From contig NZ_LIRJ01000289.1 in the NCBI RefSeq assembly GCF_001419745.1, positions 1 through 34,919 on the forward strand: a stretch of DNA of 34,919 nt, read 5' to 3'. The translations under genes and the position numbers were made by a program. Under the pieces are notes generated by a model. It was not told the DNA's origin. It saw only the letters and a program-made list of their open reading frames with translations, and did not search any database. This stretch comes from Streptomyces silaceus (GTDB lineage: Bacteria > Actinomycetota > Actinomycetes > Streptomycetales > Streptomycetaceae). Shown piece after piece: positions 32,885-34,919 of this stretch (positions are counted from its first letter, which is position 1; every line of letters starts with the position of its first letter).

Positions 32885-32947
32885 CTCGTCCGTTCCTCCC
32901 TCCCTTCTCCCGTCCTTCCTCCCGTCCTTCCTCCTGGATCTTCCCTC
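32885..32947 (+). other. Polypyrimidine tract between permease and binding-protein genes
   Basis: About 60 bases consist almost only of C and T on the plus strand, and contain CCCGTCCTTCCT twice in tandem (32909-32932). It lies between the second permease and the binding protein of one operon. It may affect mRNA handling or local DNA structure. Confidence 0.7.
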
Positions 32948-32967
32948 TCGAAATGGTGGTTCACCCA

Positions 32968-33945
32968 ATGAAGAGCACAACGCGTCGCGCGCGACGGATG
33001 GCAGGGGCGGCCGCGGCCGTCGTGGCCCTGACCGCGGGGCTCGCCGCGTGCGGCGGGGACAGCCTGGAGGACGACGGCAAGGGGTCGGACAAGGCGGGCG
33101 ACGGCAAGAAGGGCTCGCTCGTGGTGGGTTCGGCGCGCTTCACCGAACAGAAGGTGCTCGCCGAGCTGTACGTGGGCGTGCTCGCGGACGCCGGTTATGA
33201 CGCGCAGGTCAAGACCGTGCAGAACCGCGAGATCTACAAGCCCGAGCTGAAGAAGGGCTCGATCGACATCGCGCCCGAATACGCGGCGACGCTCGCGGAA
33301 TTCCTCAACCTGGAGAAGAACGGCCCCAAGGCGAAGCCCGTCGCCTCCAGTGATCTCGACGCCACGGTGGGCGCGCTGGAGAAGCTCGCGAAGCCGCAGG
33401 GCCTGAAGGTGCTGCCGGCGGGCGAGGCGGTCGACCAGAACGCGTTCGCGGTCTCCAAGGAATACGCGGAGAAGCACAAGCTCAAGACGCTGTCGGATCT
33501 CGGCAAGTCGGGCGAGAAGGTCAGGATCGCGGCGGGCGACGAATGCGAGACGCGGCCGTTCTGCGCGCCGGGTCTGAAGAAGAAGTACGGCATCGATGTC
33601 GCGGGAATCGACCCGAAGGGCGTCGGCACCACGCAGTCCAAGCAGGCCGTCAAGAACGGCACGGACCAGCTGGTGCTGACCACCACGACCGACGCGACGC
33701 TGAAGAACTACGACCTCGTGATCCTGGAGGACGACAAGAAGCTGCAGAACGCCGACAACATCCTCCCCGTGGTGAACGAGAAGGATGCCGGTGACAAGGA
33801 GATAGCCGACGCGCTCGGGAAGCTGACGAAGACGCTCACGACGGAAGACCTCATCGAACTCAACCGGAAGGTCGACGAGGAGCGTCAGAGGGAAGCCGAT
33901 GTCGCGAAGGAGTATCTGGAGTCGAAGGGTCTGATCGAGAAGTAG
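32968..33945 (+). CDS. opuCC: Glycine betaine/compatible-solute binding lipoprotein
   Basis: The 325-aa protein from ATG at 32968 (weak GGTGG upstream; another in-frame ATG lies 15 bp before) has a lipoprotein signal: MKSTTRRARRMAG, a hydrophobic core and LAAC with acylated Cys near 28. A charged Gly/Lys/Asp linker leads to the OpuAC-type domain (LVVGSARFTEQKVLAELYVGVL, TVQNREIYKPELKKGSIDIAPEYAATL, LLxTTTTDATLKNYDLVILEDDKKLQNADNILPVV). It captures the solute outside the cell for the two permeases. Betaine, carnitine, choline or ectoine are all possible ligands; the sequence alone does not decide. Confidence 0.94.
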   Translation: MKSTTRRARRMAGAAAAVVALTAGLAACGGDSLEDDGKGSDKAGDGKKGSLVVGSARFTEQKVLAELYVGVLADAGYDAQVKTVQNREIYKPELKKGSIDIAPEYAATLAEFLNLEKNGPKAKPVASSDLDATVGALEKLAKPQGLKVLPAGEAVDQNAFAVSKEYAEKHKLKTLSDLGKSGEKVRIAAGDECETRPFCAPGLKKKYGIDVAGIDPKGVGTTQSKQAVKNGTDQLVLTTTTDATLKNYDLVILEDDKKLQNADNILPVVNEKDAGDKEIADALGKLTKTLTTEDLIELNRKVDEERQREADVAKEYLESKGLIEK

Positions 33946-33962
33946 AGGACGCCGACGCCGCC

Positions 33963-33993
33963 TCCCCCGGAGTTGATCATGAACTCCGGGGGA
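33963..33993 (+). terminator. Terminator of the opuC operon
   Basis: TCCCCCGGAGTT and its perfect inverse form a 12-bp stem around the 7-nt loop GATCATG. It starts 17 bp after the stop codon of the binding protein. There is no T-run, which is normal in Streptomyces. Confidence 0.9.
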
Positions 33994-34113
33994 AGTGCCC
34001 CGGGAAGCGACCCGGGAAGTGCCGGGAGAACTGCCGCGGGAAGCGCCGCGAGAAGCCTCCGGAGAACCTTCCCGGACCGGCCGGAGAAGTTCCCGGGACC
34101 CGGCGGAAGTTGA
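33994..34113 (+). repeat. Degenerate tandem repeats of about 12 bp
   Basis: The motif GGGAAG[CT]G / GGAGAA[CG] recurs about nine times at 10-14 bp spacing between the opuC terminator and the last gene. Units such as CGGGAAGCGACC and CGGGAAGTGCC differ at several bases. Open frames crossing it encode only repeat-like Arg/Glu/Pro peptides and look accidental. Confidence 0.7.
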
Positions 34114-34214
34114 GGCCTGGAGCAAAGCGGCGGCGGGCCGGGGAGTCGTGGCGAGTTATCGTTGTGGAACCTGCTTTTTGACGGGCGGGGGCTCCAGACT
34201 TCGCCTACGCGCGG

Positions 34215-34220
34215 TAAGTT
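34215..34220 (+). promoter_or_regulatory. Possible -10 box before the coiled-coil membrane protein
   Basis: TAAGTT is followed by 7 nt and an ATG with no ribosome binding site, again a leaderless-type layout. No -35 at the right distance was found. Confidence 0.4.
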
Positions 34221-34227
34221 TCTGGCC

Positions 34228-34919
34228 ATGCCACGTGGACGTCACCGCCATTCCCCACCCCTGCACAGGCTGCTACCCCCCTCGACGGTCGCAGGCGTCT
34301 CTGTTCTCTGCGCCGGCGGCGCCTGGATGTTCGCGGAACCGATCGTGCTCCGCGGGCTCGTCGCGGCGGCCGCCGCGGCCGCCGTCGTCGGCTCGGTCGT
34401 CATGCGCCGCTGGGACCAGGCGGCCGGCAAACGCGTCGCCGAGCTCGGCCGCGCCCGCGCCAGCGACGAATGGCGCTACGAAGAGCGCATAGCCGAGGCG
34501 GAGTCGGACCTCGACGAGTCCCGCGAGCTGCGGGCCAAGCTGGAGACGAAGCTGCGCGCCAAGCGGACCGAGCTGGCCGCGCTGCGCAACGAACACGCCG
34601 CGCTGCTGCGGCGCTACGCCACCGCGGAGACGGAGCGGGCCAGCGCCCTGGAGGGCCGCCGGCTGCTCGCCATAGAGGCCTCCTCCCCGGCGCCCGCGCT
34701 CCCGTCGGCGAACACCACCTCCGGTACGGGCGCGGCGGACCTGGTCCCCGCGGTGCGCGCGGGCGCGCCGGTGCCCGGGGCGCGTACGGAGAGTGCCACG
34801 GAGACGGAGGCGGAAGCGGAAGCGAAGGCCGAGGCGGCCGACGCCGACGCTCCCTCGGCCGAGGCGCCTTCGAAGGACGCCGGGACGGCCACCGCCGCCG
34901 CCCGGCCGGGCGCGAGCCC
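34228..34919 (+). CDS. Membrane protein with coiled coil, 3' truncated by the window end
   Basis: The frame opens at ATG 34228 (MPRGRHRHSPPLHRLLPPST) and runs to the window edge, about 230 codons, with Streptomyces codon usage. Two hydrophobic segments (VAGVSVLCAGGAWMF at about 21-35 and VLRGLVAAAAAAAVVGSVVM at about 40-59) form a membrane hairpin. Residues about 65-145 are a charged heptad-like helix (EERIAEAESDLDESRELRAKLETKLRAKRTELAALRNEH) predicted to coil. An Ala/Glu/Pro/Thr low-complexity tail follows. I recognise no named family. It may be a structural or scaffold protein. Confidence 0.75.
   Translation, partial: MPRGRHRHSPPLHRLLPPSTVAGVSVLCAGGAWMFAEPIVLRGLVAAAAAAAVVGSVVMRRWDQAAGKRVAELGRARASDEWRYEERIAEAESDLDESRELRAKLETKLRAKRTELAALRNEHAALLRRYATAETERASALEGRRLLAIEASSPAPALPSANTTSGTGAADLVPAVRAGAPVPGARTESATETEAEAEAKAEAADADAPSAEAPSKDAGTATAAARPGAS

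Noticed and set aside
34166..34200. GGAACC and TTGACG motifs that might be an ECF or sigma-70 promoter
   Set aside because: The spacing to any -10-like sequence is wrong: 31 bp from TTGACG to TAAGTT, and no matching ECF -10 is seen.
33995..34492. A 165-codon plus-strand frame over the degenerate repeat
   Set aside because: The first part merely translates the GGGAAG repeat, and the second overlaps the better-supported frame starting at 34228. No ribosome binding site is present.

Overview
The window looks like a piece of a Streptomyces chromosome. The evidence is very high GC with G/C-saturated third codon positions, many GTG starts behind GGAGG-type ribosome binding sites, and lineage-typical genes: tipA, an XRE/DUF397/ATPase regulatory set, and a Zur-type cluster of cysteine-free ribosomal protein paralogues. 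I see about 41 genes and no rRNA, tRNA, CRISPR array, insertion sequence or prophage. The gene order agrees with what I remember of the S. coelicolor SCO34xx region, which I could not check here. The right half keeps an order I also remember from Mycobacterium tuberculosis: ppa, dacB, DUF2342 protease, tilS, hpt, ftsH, folE, then folP/folB/folK/DUF3180.

Layout, left to right. 1-1.7 kb: the 3' part of a FUSC-type membrane protein, then a lipoprotein. 1.8-4.0 kb: a divergent zinc-starvation cluster, rpsN-rpmB leftward and rpmG-rpmE2-CobW-like gene rightward, around a Zur-like palindrome that sits between the -35 and -10 of an apparently leaderless promoter. 4.1-6.2 kb: a DUF397 / anti-sigma-like ATPase / XRE-DUF5753 regulatory set with two nearly identical 27-bp elements in opposite orientation. 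6.3-8.4 kb: an aldehyde dehydrogenase and a DinB-like protein. 8.4-11.1 kb: a PadR regulator and a DrrAB-type ABC exporter sharing a TCAA-N2-TTGA operator. 11.1-12.2 kb: tipA with its autoregulated promoter and internal TipAS start, plus a 52-aa basic protein. 12.2-15.2 kb: YbjQ, DedA and ThrE-type proteins.

15.3-28.8 kb is a conserved housekeeping block: ppa, dacB, a DUF2342 metalloprotease, tilS-hpt-ftsH, folE, and on the opposite strand a DUF2156/MprF-like gene, folP, an NTF2-like gene, folB, folK and DUF3180. GTP cyclohydrolase, dihydroneopterin aldolase, HPPK and DHPS are all present, so most of dihydropteroate synthesis is encoded within 4 kb. The NTF2-like and DUF3180 genes are embedded partners of unknown role. 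29.0-34.9 kb: a membrane-anchored esterase, an OpuC-type glycine betaine/compatible-solute ABC system (ATPase divergent from two permeases and a binding lipoprotein), and the start of a coiled-coil membrane protein cut by the window end.

Most signal for follow-up lies in short non-coding elements (the 27-bp paired element, PadR boxes, Zur/leaderless promoter, minisatellite-like repeats) and in three odd proteins: a COG0523 protein without its GTPase motifs, the NTF2-like member of the folate cluster, and the small basic protein after tipA. I found no obviously new multi-gene defence or biosynthetic system.
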